From contig WRDV01000016.1 of assembly GCA_009779655.1 (NCBI GenBank), positions 1-14,616 on the forward strand: DNA of 14,616 nucleotides, given 5' to 3'. The notes beneath the pieces were generated by a model that was given only the letters and a program-made list of their open reading frames with translations, made no database searches and was not told where the DNA came from. The position numbers were made by a program, and so were the translations under genes. Source of the stretch: Dehalococcoidia bacterium (lineage in GTDB: Bacteria; Chloroflexota; Dehalococcoidia; Dehalococcoidales; UBA1222). Of the stretch, positions 6,754 to 14,466 are shown piece by piece; the first letter of the stretch is position 1; every line of letters starts with the position of its first letter.

Positions 6754-7323
6754 ATGTTATTAATGAGCATGCGAATTATCGCTGGTAGCGCAAAGGGTGT
6801 CCCCATAAAAGTGTCCAAGGGCACTCCGACACGTCCGGCTACGGAGCTGGTGAGAGGCGCCATCTTCTCCATTTTAACGTCATCGGCAAATGATTGGTCG
6901 CGAGTACTTGATCTTTTCTCCGGCTCCGGCTCGTTAGGCATTGAAGCCCTCAGTCGAGGAGCCGGAAGCGTGGATTTCGTTGACCAAGAACCTCGTTGCT
7001 GTGCTATAATCAAGGAAAATTTGGAAAAAACCAAACTGATATGTCAATCCAAGGTATATTGCATCCCGGTTCGCCGTGCCATAGCCTCATTGAAAGGATC
7101 CTACAATATAGTTTTGATGGATCCGCCATACAAGGATACAGCTATCGGGACAACTATAGAACAACTGGCAGAATCATCCTTGGTAAATACTGATACCACT
7201 GTGGTCATCACCCATTCCACTAGATTCAAGTTAGAACCACACTATGGAACACTGAAAATGAAACGCGAGTACCGCCATGGCGATAGCACTATTGCTATCT
7301 ACAAAAAGGAGGGCTCTTCTTGA
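6754..7323 (+). CDS. rsmD: 16S rRNA (guanine(966)-N(2))-methyltransferase RsmD
   Basis: RsmD methylates N2 of G966 of 16S rRNA in the small ribosomal subunit using SAM. The protein opens with the family hallmark MRIIAGSAKG (6-15), then TPTRPATELVRGAIFSIL (24-41). It has motif I VLDLFSGSGSLGIEALSRGA (51-70), acidic VDQE (76-79), and the catalytic DPPY (123-126) of N-methyltransferases. The family normally begins near MRIIAG, so the true start could be the ATG at 6766 or 6772. I keep 6754 because AGGA at 6746-6749 is correctly placed only for that codon. The TGA stop overlaps the TTG start of coaD. It is the first gene of a three-gene operon. Confidence 0.93.
   Translation: MLLMSMRIIAGSAKGVPIKVSKGTPTRPATELVRGAIFSILTSSANDWSRVLDLFSGSGSLGIEALSRGAGSVDFVDQEPRCCAIIKENLEKTKLICQSKVYCIPVRRAIASLKGSYNIVLMDPPYKDTAIGTTIEQLAESSLVNTDTTVVITHSTRFKLEPHYGTLKMKREYRHGDSTIAIYKKEGSS
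7306..7313 (+). promoter_or_regulatory. ribosome binding site that fixes the TTG start of coaD
   Basis: AAGGAGGG inside the last codons of rsmD lies six bases before TTG at 7320. That TTG shares its last two bases with the rsmD stop codon (TTGA), so translation of the two genes is probably coupled. Confidence 0.8.
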
Positions 7324-7820
7324 CAACTGCCATTTACCCCGGTAGCTTTGATCCTATCACCAATGGGCATTTGGATGTGGTACAGCGCGCAGCGCGTATC
7401 TTTGAGAAAGTCATCATTGGAGTATACGATACACCGGAAAAAAAGTTGATGTTCAGTCCGCAAGAGCGCGTGGAACTGGCGCGTGCGGCTGTCATAAGCA
7501 CACGCAATGTTGAAGTACAGCTCTACAGCGGTCTCACAGTGGCTTTCGCTAAAATGGTTGGGGCGCTTGTAATGGTGCGCGGCTTGCGCGCCAGCGCTGA
7601 TTTTGAATTTGAATTTGATTTGGCGATGATGACCAACAAACTCCTGCCGGAGCTGGAGATGGTGTGTTTTATGGCCAGCTCTCAATACCAGTTCCTATCA
7701 TCTAGTTTACTTAAAGAAGTGGCACGACTTGGAGGCAAGATAGATGATTGGGTAACAGCCGACGTGGCCTTTGCTGTTAAGAATAAGGTCAAAAATGTGC
7801 CTAGCATAAAGGAGTACTAA
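7320..7820 (+). CDS. coaD: pantetheine-phosphate adenylyltransferase (phosphopantetheine adenylyltransferase)
   Basis: CoaD transfers AMP from ATP to 4'-phosphopantetheine to give dephospho-CoA, the penultimate step of coenzyme A synthesis. The 166-residue length fits the family. The nucleotidyltransferase motif is seen in YPGSFDPITNGHLDVV (6-21; the T/HxGH site is TNGH), followed by VRGLRASADFEFEF (about 88-101), MTNKL in the 'M..N..L' region, and the second signature LSSSLLKEVARLGG (about 127-140), which carries the ISS-type phosphate-binding loop. The start is TTG at 7320, overlapping the rsmD stop. The rsmD-coaD pairing is a common Firmicute arrangement. Its TAA stop directly abuts the ATG of the ferredoxin gene. 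Confidence 0.95.
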   Translation: MTTAIYPGSFDPITNGHLDVVQRAARIFEKVIIGVYDTPEKKLMFSPQERVELARAAVISTRNVEVQLYSGLTVAFAKMVGALVMVRGLRASADFEFEFDLAMMTNKLLPELEMVCFMASSQYQFLSSSLLKEVARLGGKIDDWVTADVAFAVKNKVKNVPSIKEY

Positions 7821-8087
7821 ATGCCGTATAAAATCAGTGACGACTGTATTAGTTGCGGAGCATGCGAGTCTGAATGTCCCAACAAAGCCATCAAGGAAAA
7901 CCGTGATATCTATGAAGTTGACCCTGCGCGCTGTAGCGAGTGTGTCGGCAGTTTCACTAAGCCACAATGCATTGAGATTTGTCCTGTGAGTGCGCCAAGT
8001 CTGGATGCGGACTGCCATGAAAGCTGCGAGCAACTCTTGGCAAAATGGCAGCAGTTACATCCTGGAGAAACACCTAAAGCTATATAG
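7821..8087 (+). CDS. YfhL-type 2[4Fe-4S] ferredoxin
   Basis: Small cytosolic electron carrier of 88 residues with two [4Fe-4S] cluster motifs. The first is C9-x2-C12-x2-C15-x3-C19-P. The second is C38-x2-C41-x8-C50-x3-C54-P, with the eight-residue insert between the second and third cysteines that marks the YfhL/Allochromatium-type ferredoxins. Two further cysteines follow (65 and 69, in DADCHESCEQ) in a short helical tail of about 30 residues. The ATG immediately follows the coaD TAA, with AAGGAG placed inside the end of coaD. It is the last gene of the rsmD-coaD operon. No partner enzyme is evident in the window. Confidence 0.92.
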   Translation: MPYKISDDCISCGACESECPNKAIKENRDIYEVDPARCSECVGSFTKPQCIEICPVSAPSLDADCHESCEQLLAKWQQLHPGETPKAI

Positions 8088-8099
8088 GCTCACGTATAA

Positions 8100-8144
8100 G
8101 CTATACAGTATGGTTAGTGCTTGTAACTAACCATACTGTATAGC
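8100..8144. terminator. perfect 19-bp hairpin between convergent ferredoxin and cvpA genes
   Basis: GCTATACAGTATGGTTAG (8100-8117) is exactly inverted at 8127-8144. The flanking T8118 and A8126 add a 19th pair, leaving a seven-base loop. It begins 12 bases after the ferredoxin stop and ends 18 bases before the cvpA stop, so it could serve both strands. Neither side has a real U-tract, so it is not a textbook intrinsic terminator. It may work as a bidirectional terminator or as a 3' end stabiliser. Confidence 0.6.
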
Positions 8145-8162
8145 GCGCTTGTTGCGTTTCAG

Positions 8163-8651
8163 CTAATTACCAAAGAAACTCTTAACACTGTCAAAACTAG
8201 ACGGGAAAAGCACTAACACCAACGGGAATCCATCTAAAAGAAATTTGGCGATCCACGAACCGCTAACTGTATCAGCACTGAAGAATTTAACCCACAACGC
8301 TAGAAGCGCCCCCCACGCAAGCGCACCAATAAACAATCCAACCACCCCGCCAAGCAAGCGGTCAAAGCATCCCAATAGGAAAGTAGACAAAAGCTTGCGT
8401 AACATTCTACCGGCAATACCAGTTATAATCATGACAACTATCACAATCAATATGAAGCCAACTATGTTGGACAACTCCGCATTTTGAATAAACTTCAGCC
8501 AGCCGCCAACTACTTCATAGCAACGACCGGCAAGAAAAATCCCCAGCAGCAATCCGGCCAAGTTTATAATACTACGCACGATTCCAATAGCTAACCCGCC
8601 AATAACGGCAGCTGCAAGAGTAATCAAAATAATAATATCTAACCAGTTCAT
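8163..8651 (-). CDS. CvpA family membrane protein
   Basis: CvpA-family proteins are small inner-membrane proteins first linked to colicin V production and now associated with envelope homeostasis; the mechanism is unknown. This one has 162 residues with four hydrophobic segments (about 3-24, 29-45, 62-82, 100-121) and a weaker one near 139-150. It opens with NWLDIIILITLAAAVIGGLA (2-21). The family-typical CFDRLLGGVVGLFIGALAWG sits at 95-114. The ATG has a GGGGGTG ribosome binding site. It follows proC on the same strand, with an AT-rich hairpin between them. Confidence 0.85.
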   Translation of the reverse strand: MNWLDIIILITLAAAVIGGLAIGIVRSIINLAGLLLGIFLAGRCYEVVGGWLKFIQNAELSNIVGFILIVIVVMIITGIAGRMLRKLLSTFLLGCFDRLLGGVVGLFIGALAWGALLALWVKFFSADTVSGSWIAKFLLDGFPLVLVLFPSSFDSVKSFFGN

Positions 8652-8664
8652 ATGGCACCCCCAC

Positions 8665-8697
8665 GTTTATATAGTATCTGATAAGTACTATATAAAC
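8665..8697. promoter_or_regulatory. AT-rich perfect 12-bp hairpin between proC and cvpA
   Basis: GTTTATATAGTA (8665-8676) is exactly inverted at 8686-8697 with a nine-base loop. In the minus-strand transcript it starts seven bases after the proC stop and ends just before the GGGGG-type ribosome binding site of cvpA. No U-tract follows, and the stem is weak (only two G-C pairs). It may set mRNA decay or translation of cvpA, or be an operator. Confidence 0.45.
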
Positions 8698-8703
8698 ACA
8701 TTA

Positions 8704-9516
8704 CTATTCATCGCCCAACTCTTTGGCACGGCAGAAAGCAGCTTCCACCGCTTTCTGCATTAAACCATTAAAATTGCCTTCCTCAAATACGTTTATGGCA
8801 GCAGCAGTGGTGCCCCCTGGAGAAGTAACATTGCTTCTCAGCTCAGCCAAATCCTTATCTGTCGATTTGGCATATTCTGCGGAGCCGAGCACTGTTTGTA
8901 ACACCAATATTTTGGCTAACTCTTTAGGAACTCCAATGGTCTCAGCCGCCTTGATCATTTCCTCCATAAAGAGAAACGTGTAAGCAGGGCCAGAACCGCT
9001 TACTGCAGTTGCTAAGTCCAGATACGACTCATAACCTGTGTATATGCCACGCCCCATTACATGCACGATGGCTTCTGCATTGATACGCTGCTTAGTCATA
9101 ACGTCCTGAGTAGCCGTCCATACCGTTATACCTTTGCCGATCTGCGATGGGGTATTAGGCATGGCGCGCACCACTGCTTGGTGGCAAAAACCATGTGTCA
9201 GCGTGTCTATCTTTTTACCGGCTATAATTGAAAACAATAAGGCCGGCAATGGTATTTTACCTGCCATCTCTGCTATTACTGCATCTAAAGTCTGCGGTTT
9301 AACTGCCAACACAACAACATCGGCACCATTTACTGCCTCAACATTACTTGTTGAAACACGCACTCCCAGCTCATTTTGAAGTTGTTCCAGCCTTTGCCGG
9401 CTGACATCACTGATGCACACATCACACGGCTCAACTAAGTGGTTTTTGATAACTGCAGCAGCAATAGCTTGCCCCATATTACCGCCGCCAATAAAAGCAA
9501 TCTTAAATACTCCCAA
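8704..9516 (-). CDS. proC: pyrroline-5-carboxylate reductase
   Basis: ProC reduces 1-pyrroline-5-carboxylate to L-proline with NAD(P)H, the last step of proline synthesis, in the cytosol. The 270-residue length is standard. The N-terminal Rossmann motif is FIGGGNMGQAIA (8-19), with VVVLAVKPQTLDAVI (67-81) and VRAMPNTPSQIGKGITVW (116-133). The C-terminal dimer domain carries the family signature: LATAVSGSGPAYTFLFMEEM (168-187), then LRSNVTSPGGTTAAAINVFE (226-245), which holds the substrate-binding TSPGGTT. The start is TTG, with GGTGA seven bases upstream. It lies between leuS (83-base gap) and cvpA on the same strand. Confidence 0.95.
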   Translation of the reverse strand: MGVFKIAFIGGGNMGQAIAAAVIKNHLVEPCDVCISDVSRQRLEQLQNELGVRVSTSNVEAVNGADVVVLAVKPQTLDAVIAEMAGKIPLPALLFSIIAGKKIDTLTHGFCHQAVVRAMPNTPSQIGKGITVWTATQDVMTKQRINAEAIVHVMGRGIYTGYESYLDLATAVSGSGPAYTFLFMEEMIKAAETIGVPKELAKILVLQTVLGSAEYAKSTDKDLAELRSNVTSPGGTTAAAINVFEEGNFNGLMQKAVEAAFCRAKELGDE

Positions 9517-9599
9517 CTTATATCACCATTTCTTCTATAATATTCTATTAATGCCCGAACGTTCTCCGCCACAACTTGTGGTATGCCAATCAAACAATC

Positions 9600-12050
9600 T
9601 TATTTCATAACAATATTGACCAGTTTCCCAGGCACATAGACCACTTGCGTTAAAGTCTTGCCGGCTGTGAAACATTGTACTTTTGAACTGTTCAGCGCAA
9701 GACTCTTAGCTTCATCTTCAGTCACGCCGGCCGGCGCTGTCACCTTATCTCGCACCTTACCATTTACCTGTACTACCAGTAAAATTTCCTCGTCTTGCGC
9801 AATAACAGAGTCCCACTCAGGCCAGCGCTGATTATGAATACTATAGGCATATCCCAAACGCGACCATACTTCCTCCGTAAAATGCGGCGCCGTAGGAGCA
9901 AGCAAGCGTAATAAAACACTCACCGCTTCTCTGTATTCCGTTACATTCACACTGCCGGCTTCGCGGATTTTAGCTAGATAATTGGAATACTCCATGAGGC
10001 TTGATATCATGGTGTTGAAGCGAAGTCGATCCATATCTTCGGTAACACTGCGGATAGTCTGATGCATCAAACGAAACATATCTTTTGCGGCCTGTGTTCC
10101 TTCAGCCGCACAGCCAACCTCATCATATTTATCCAGCGCCATACTCCAAATACGCCCCAACCAACGCGACAGCCCCATAATGCCCGAATCATCCCAATCT
10201 CCGCCCTGCTCCCAAGGTCCAATAAACATTAAGTAAGCACGCACTGTATCGGCGCCTAGCTCAGACACATATTTATCCGGGTTAACAACATTTCCTTTGG
10301 ACTTGCTCATCTTTTGATGATCACGCGTAACAGTGCCTTGATTGAACAACCTCTTAAATGGTTCTCCGAAGTGAACCAGCCCCATATCGCGTAATGCCTT
10401 GAGAAAGAAGCGCGAATAAAATAAATGCATCACCGCATGTTCAGCGCCGCCGGTATAAATGTCTGTCGGCATCCATTTAATAATCGCATCGGTATCAAAA
10501 GCCCCTTGCGCAAAGTGCGGGCTAGTATAACGCATAAAATACCATGATGAGCACATGAATGTATCCATGGTATCAGTTTCACGCCGGGCCGCTTCTCCGC
10601 AATTAGGACAATTCGTATCAACAAAGCTCTTGCAGTATTTCAACGGCGACTCACCGGTAGCTTTAAACTCAACGTCATCAGGCAACAATACCGGCAAGTC
10701 CTTCTCCGGCACAGGCACAATGCCGCACTTATCACAATATACCGCAGGAATAGGCGCCCCCCAGTAGCGCTGGCGCGAAACAAGCCAGTCGCGCAGTTTG
10801 TAACTTACCACTCGCCTACCCCAGCCCTGCTGCTCAACATATTCAGCGATAGCCGTTTTGGCAGCCGTGCTTTCCATTCCATTAAAATGCCCTGAGTTCA
10901 CGATAAGCCCATTTTCAATAAAGGCCTCTTTCAATACATCCCCATCCCGCCGCGAAGAAACCACAACCGCCTTAACCGGGAGCCGGTATCTTTCCGCAAA
11001 GACAAAATCGCGCTCATCGTGCGCCGGGACAGCCATGACGGCACCGGTGCCATAGGACAGCAAAACATAATCGGCAATCCAGATAGGAACCTTGTCGCCG
11101 TTGAGACGATTAATAGCATAAGCCCCCGTGAAAACGCCCTCTTTCTTGCGCTCAGTTGATAATCGCTCAATTTCACTACAGCGTCGTGCATTTTCAATAT
11201 ATGTTTCTACTTCAAGCTTATACTCAGACGTTGTGATTTTCTGTACCAATGGGTGCTCAGGCGCCAATACCATAAATGTAACCCCATAGATCGTATCCGG
11301 ACGAGTTGTAAAAACACTGATTTCCTTTTCTTCAACTCCCGGGTAGTCAATTACAAACGAGATTTCTACGCCTTCGCTACGGCCCACCCAATTAGCCTGC
11401 ATGAGCTTGATACGCTCAGGCCAATCAAGTTCATCATGCCGCATTAACTCATCGGCATACTTGGTAATACGGAAAAACCACTGCTCTAAGTCGCGCCGTA
11501 CTACCAGCGTCTCACAACGCCAACACCCGCCATTGACTACCTGCTCGTTGGCCAATACCGCCTGGCAGTTAGGACACCAGTTTACCGGCGCCTTAGCGCG
11601 ATAAGCTAATCCGAACTGCCACAGCTTCAGGAAAAACCACTGGGTCCATTTATAATACTCAGGCAGACAGGTAATAACCTCTCGATCCCAATCATAGATA
11701 GCGCCTATGCTCTTGAGTTGCCTGCGCATGTTTTCGACGTTAGACATAGTCCAAGTCTTTGGATGAATACCTCGCTTAATGGCAGCATTCTCAGCCGGCA
11801 ATCCAAAGGCATCAAACCCGATAGGATGCAGGACATTATAGCCCTGCATGCGCTTGAAACGAGCATACACGTCGGAAGGAGCCATGGCATACCAGTGTCC
11901 TATATGCAAGTCACCCGACGTGTATGGGAACATTGTAAGGGCATACCATTTGGGATTTTTATTATTGTCATCCACATGATAAATAGCGCTTTCTTCCCAG
12001 CGCTTCTGCCACTTGGGCTCTGCTTCAATTGGATTGTATTTTTCAACCAT
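9600..12050 (-). CDS. leuS: leucyl-tRNA synthetase
   Basis: LeuRS joins leucine to tRNA-Leu for translation. The 816-residue class I enzyme is complete. It has the HIGH motif (49-52 in TSGDLHIGHWYAM) and KMSKS (580-584 in DHQKMSKSKGNVVNP). A CP1 editing domain holds the threonine-rich TTRPDTIYG and the catalytic GTGAVMAVPAHDERDF, whose conserved Asp is residue 345. A first zinc-type knuckle is NWCPNCQAVLANEQVV ... CWRC near 158-184, and a second is YCDKCGI ... TNCPNCGEA. The C-terminal domain ends with VQVNGKVRDKV and the family-typical VVYVPGKLVNIVMK. The ATG has AAGGT upstream. The leader predicted from the promoter at 12083-12111 is short, and no T-box is seen. Confidence 0.97.
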   Translation of the reverse strand: MVEKYNPIEAEPKWQKRWEESAIYHVDDNNKNPKWYALTMFPYTSGDLHIGHWYAMAPSDVYARFKRMQGYNVLHPIGFDAFGLPAENAAIKRGIHPKTWTMSNVENMRRQLKSIGAIYDWDREVITCLPEYYKWTQWFFLKLWQFGLAYRAKAPVNWCPNCQAVLANEQVVNGGCWRCETLVVRRDLEQWFFRITKYADELMRHDELDWPERIKLMQANWVGRSEGVEISFVIDYPGVEEKEISVFTTRPDTIYGVTFMVLAPEHPLVQKITTSEYKLEVETYIENARRCSEIERLSTERKKEGVFTGAYAINRLNGDKVPIWIADYVLLSYGTGAVMAVPAHDERDFVFAERYRLPVKAVVVSSRRDGDVLKEAFIENGLIVNSGHFNGMESTAAKTAIAEYVEQQGWGRRVVSYKLRDWLVSRQRYWGAPIPAVYCDKCGIVPVPEKDLPVLLPDDVEFKATGESPLKYCKSFVDTNCPNCGEAARRETDTMDTFMCSSWYFMRYTSPHFAQGAFDTDAIIKWMPTDIYTGGAEHAVMHLFYSRFFLKALRDMGLVHFGEPFKRLFNQGTVTRDHQKMSKSKGNVVNPDKYVSELGADTVRAYLMFIGPWEQGGDWDDSGIMGLSRWLGRIWSMALDKYDEVGCAAEGTQAAKDMFRLMHQTIRSVTEDMDRLRFNTMISSLMEYSNYLAKIREAGSVNVTEYREAVSVLLRLLAPTAPHFTEEVWSRLGYAYSIHNQRWPEWDSVIAQDEEILLVVQVNGKVRDKVTAPAGVTEDEAKSLALNSSKVQCFTAGKTLTQVVYVPGKLVNIVMK

Positions 12051-12082
12051 AATTTTTACCTTGAATCTGGGTACATTAGTTT

Positions 12083-12111
12083 ATTGTAGCAAGCGCCCAC
12101 GAGTGGCGCAA
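12083..12111 (-). promoter_or_regulatory. candidate leuS promoter
   Basis: On the minus strand TTGCGC (12106-12111, 4 of 6) is followed after 17 bases by TACAAT (12083-12088, 5 of 6). Transcription would begin about 25 bases before the leuS ATG. A GC-rich inverted repeat (GCGCC/GGCGC) lies inside the spacer. A start further upstream is not excluded. Confidence 0.5.
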
Positions 12112-12226
12112 TAAATATGTTTTCCCGCCAAAACCATCTTACGCGCCTCTCATTTATTTGCCGTTTTCTCAAATAGACTATCCCTACTACTCCCCCTTCT
12201 TTTTACGTATTGGCTGCAACATATAT

Positions 12227-12255
12227 TTGCCACCAAAACATCGCCCTGATATGAT
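12227..12255 (+). promoter_or_regulatory. sigma-A promoter for the rhomboid gene
   Basis: TTGCCA (12227-12232, 5 of 6) is separated by exactly 17 bases from TATGAT (12250-12255, 5 of 6). The start site would be near 12262, giving a leader of about 34 bases. Confidence 0.65.
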
Positions 12256-12262
12256 TGTATAT

Positions 12263-12279
12263 CGGTTGCCTCTCAACCG
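12263..12279 (+). other. 5' stem-loop in the rhomboid mRNA leader
   Basis: CGGTTG (12263-12268) and CAACCG (12274-12279) form a six-base-pair stem with a five-base loop. It would sit at the very 5' end of the predicted transcript and three bases before the AAGGAG ribosome binding site, where such stems can protect mRNA. Confidence 0.4.
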
Positions 12280-12295
12280 GTAAGGAGATACTGCT

Positions 12296-12865
12296 TTGGA
12301 AAGCATTTATGCCATCATTTTAATTAATGTGCTAATCTTTATAGGCATTTTCATCCGCCCTGATCTTGTCAGCGCGTTAGCATTATCGCCATCAAGCGTA
12401 TGGGGGCACCCGTGGACAATCATCACCAGCATGTTCACACACTACAACTTCACCCATATCCTATTCAACATGTGGGCCTTGTATTTCTTTGGCAGCGCTA
12501 TTTTACGCATTCTGGGAGTGCAGCGCTTTTGGCTGTTATACATGATAGGCGGCATAATCGGCAGCCTAGCATATGTTTTGCTTAGGGACACCAATGCTCC
12601 TGTTATTGGCGCGTCCGGGGCTATTTTCGCGCTAGGCGGAGCGTTAGCAGTATTACGCCCTCAGACAAAAGTCGTTTTCTTCCCTATACCCATTCCGGTG
12701 CCATTATGGATAGGAGTGCTGACCAACTTTGTCATCATCTCCCTTATGGAGATCATGCTGCACTTGAATGTTGCTTGGCAAGCACATTTAGGGGGATTGA
12801 TCTTTGGGGCCGCGGCGGGGTGGTTCTATCGACGGCGCAGCTTCAACGCTTACCGCTGGAACTAA
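12296..12865 (+). CDS. rhomboid family intramembrane serine protease
   Basis: Rhomboids cleave membrane proteins within the lipid bilayer. The 189 residues hold about six hydrophobic segments. The family hallmarks are present: a histidine and asparagine in HILFNMWALYFFG (His54, Asn58), the catalytic GxSG as VIGASGAIFALGG (Ser107), and the catalytic His164 in AWQAHLGGLIFGAAAGW. The substrate is unknown, and nothing nearby identifies one. The start is TTG, eight bases after AAGGAG (12282-12287). An in-frame upstream start was not seen. It is a single-gene unit converging on the ccm operon; no clear terminator hairpin is seen in the 76 bases between them. Confidence 0.92.
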   Translation: MESIYAIILINVLIFIGIFIRPDLVSALALSPSSVWGHPWTIITSMFTHYNFTHILFNMWALYFFGSAILRILGVQRFWLLYMIGGIIGSLAYVLLRDTNAPVIGASGAIFALGGALAVLRPQTKVVFFPIPIPVPLWIGVLTNFVIISLMEIMLHLNVAWQAHLGGLIFGAAAGWFYRRRSFNAYRWN

Positions 12866-12941
12866 CACCATTGCGCTCTTCAAAAACAACTGTCAGCGCC
12901 AAAAAGAATGTGTGAAATGCCGAGGTCGCTAGCAGGTGTTT

Positions 12942-13109
12942 TTATCTGTCAAACTCTGAGTCGGGTTGCCCCTGCTTTTCTTTAAGTATGGCAATATCGC
13001 GTCGAATAGCTTTCTCGCGCCGAATGAGCACAAACACATAACCGAAAACAGCCAGCCAAATAATGCTGTAAGCCGCAAATAGATACCATAAATTTTCGCC
13101 GCTTTCCAT
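12942..13109 (-). CDS. ccmD: CcmD family protein, 55 aa
   Basis: CcmD is a very small single-span protein that, in the system I cytochrome c maturation pathway, joins CcmABC and helps release haem-loaded CcmE. The frame runs from ATG at 13109 to TAA at 12942 and gives 55 residues. A hydrophobic span of about residues 7-29 (LWYLFAAYSIIWLAVFGYVF) is followed by a strongly basic segment (LIRRE, AIRRD, LKEKQG). This is the CcmD pattern, with one membrane helix, a short N-terminus and a charged cytosolic tail. The ATG begins two bases after the ccmC stop, and the ribosome binding site AAGGAG lies in the end of ccmC, indicating coupled translation. It is the last gene of the operon. Confidence 0.88.
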   Translation of the reverse strand: MESGENLWYLFAAYSIIWLAVFGYVFVLIRREKAIRRDIAILKEKQGQPDSEFDR

Positions 13110-13110
13110 A

Positions 13111-13779
13111 TTACTCCTTCACCGCCTCTTTGAGGCTTATCAATTCTCGCTCGTCTTCTTTGATGCGCATACCAACAACCATAAACAACAAATATAATAC
13201 CGTAAATGCCGCAATGCTCAGCAGAAGCGTTGCCAACATGGGCGGGGACTCAGATAAGCCGCCATTAAAAATATTTGGCCGCGGATGCAGCGTCCGTGAA
13301 AACTCTACTGCCAGCGCCACTATAGGCACATCTACAAAACCAACAATTCCAACTGCCGCAGCAAAACGAGCCCGACGTTCTTCTTCGCCGATATACGCTC
13401 GAACAATGAAATAGGCTACATAAATGAGCCACAATACCAGTGATGACGTCAGGCGCGCATCCCAATCCCACCATACGCCCCAGATAGGACGCGCCCAGAT
13501 TGAGCCGGTAATGAGAATCAATGTTGTAAAAAGCAGCCCTATTTCCGCTGACGCGCAGGCCGCCATATCCCAAATAATACTGCGTTTCACCAAATATAAA
13601 ATACTAGCCACGAAAGTGACAAAAAAGGCAAAAAAGGCTACCCAGGCTACCGGCACATGAAAATAAAAAATGCGTTGTACTACACCTTGATTATCCTCAG
13701 TGGGTACAAACACGAAAACCATAGCCAATGCCGCCAAAAACAGCAGCGCGCTTATCAGCAGCAGAATTTTAGTTCTCAA
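13111..13779 (-). CDS. ccmC: CcmC haem-handling membrane protein of cytochrome c maturation
   Basis: CcmC binds haem at the outer face of the cytoplasmic membrane and attaches it to the chaperone CcmE, with CcmAB. The 222 residues have six hydrophobic segments. The tryptophan-rich haem-binding loop typical of the family is clear: SIWARPIWGVWWDWDARLTS (93-112). The two flanking histidines expected as haem ligands are present as His41 in YFHVPVAW and His165 in RTLHPRP. CcmC is distinguished from CcsA by its shorter length and by this context. The start is TTG with GGAGGG nine bases upstream. It follows ccmB after 15 bases and precedes ccmD by one base. Confidence 0.94.
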   Translation of the reverse strand: MRTKILLLISALLFLAALAMVFVFVPTEDNQGVVQRIFYFHVPVAWVAFFAFFVTFVASILYLVKRSIIWDMAACASAEIGLLFTTLILITGSIWARPIWGVWWDWDARLTSSLVLWLIYVAYFIVRAYIGEEERRARFAAAVGIVGFVDVPIVALAVEFSRTLHPRPNIFNGGLSESPPMLATLLLSIAAFTVLYLLFMVVGMRIKEDERELISLKEAVKE

Positions 13780-13794
13780 AGTCTTAACCCTCCA

Positions 13795-14466
13795 TTACTC
13801 CTCAATTATGTACGGAAAAACCAGGAATGACACCACTGTGAAAATCATATCAAATGCTATTAAAATCACCAACCATGGGGTCATATCTGCCCAGCTTTTG
13901 CCCTCAAGCGCCAAAGCCGAAGCTTTGACAGCTGCTATGATAACCGGGGTAATAATAGGCAAAAACAGTATGGGTAACACCATCTCGCGCGCCCGCGTAT
14001 TAATCGCCAAAGCAGAAAATAAAGTACCGACAGCCACAAACCCGATTGTCGCAAAAAATGTTACAGTTATTATTTCTAACTGAAACACGGACACATTAAA
14101 AAGCAAGGCAAATACCGACAGTATCACCGCCTCCACCAACAACATGAAAAACAGGCTGCCTAGAGCTTTGCCTATATAGATAGCTTCACGTTCTACAGGG
14201 CAGCACATCAACCCTTCTAAGCAGTTTTCCTCTTTCTCAGGAATAAATGCCCTGTTAAGTGCCAACACTCCTGAAAAAACAAATGCTACCCATAAGATAC
14301 CAGGCGCTATTCGCGCCATCATTGCCTGATCGGGATTAAATGTGAAATTGAAAATTACCAATACCAGTACAGCAAAAACTAGAATCGATGTGATAATCTC
14401 GCGCGTGCGTAATTCTGAGAGAATATCTTTTCTAGTAATGGCAACTACTTGCGACCAAAAACTCAC
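13795..14466 (-). CDS. ccmB: haem exporter permease CcmB
   Basis: CcmB is the integral membrane subunit of the CcmAB ABC complex that acts with CcmC in releasing holo-CcmE during cytochrome c assembly. At 223 residues with six hydrophobic segments it fits the family. Recognisable stretches are ITRKDILSELRTREII (10-25), LNRAFIPEKEENCLEGLMCC (70-89), VEREAIYIGK (91-100) and LPILFLPIITPVIIAAV (164-180). The start is GTG at 14466, and its G is also the last base of the ccmA stop (TAGTG), so the two genes are translationally coupled. Confidence 0.93.
   Translation of the reverse strand: MSFWSQVVAITRKDILSELRTREIITSILVFAVLVLVIFNFTFNPDQAMMARIAPGILWVAFVFSGVLALNRAFIPEKEENCLEGLMCCPVEREAIYIGKALGSLFFMLLVEAVILSVFALLFNVSVFQLEIITVTFFATIGFVAVGTLFSALAINTRAREMVLPILFLPIITPVIIAAVKASALALEGKSWADMTPWLVILIAFDMIFTVVSFLVFPYIIEE

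Noticed and set aside
6744..7034. Minus-strand frame of 96 codons overlapping rsmD
   Set aside because: It is antisense to an rsmD carrying all of its family motifs, and its translation is low-complexity Ser/Thr/Arg-rich shadow sequence.
9569..9581. Palindrome CCACAACTTGTGG in the leuS-proC gap as a terminator or hairpin
   Set aside because: The arms are six bases with at most a three-base loop and no U-tract; too short to call.
10430..11890. Long open frames on both strands inside leuS
   Set aside because: They are shadows of a complete, well-conserved leuS frame, with no ribosome binding sites or recognisable protein features.
12866..12941. Terminator between the convergent rhomboid and ccmD genes
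   Set aside because: Only an imperfect repeat (CTGTCAGCG versus CGCTAGCAG, two mismatches) was found, with no U-tract.
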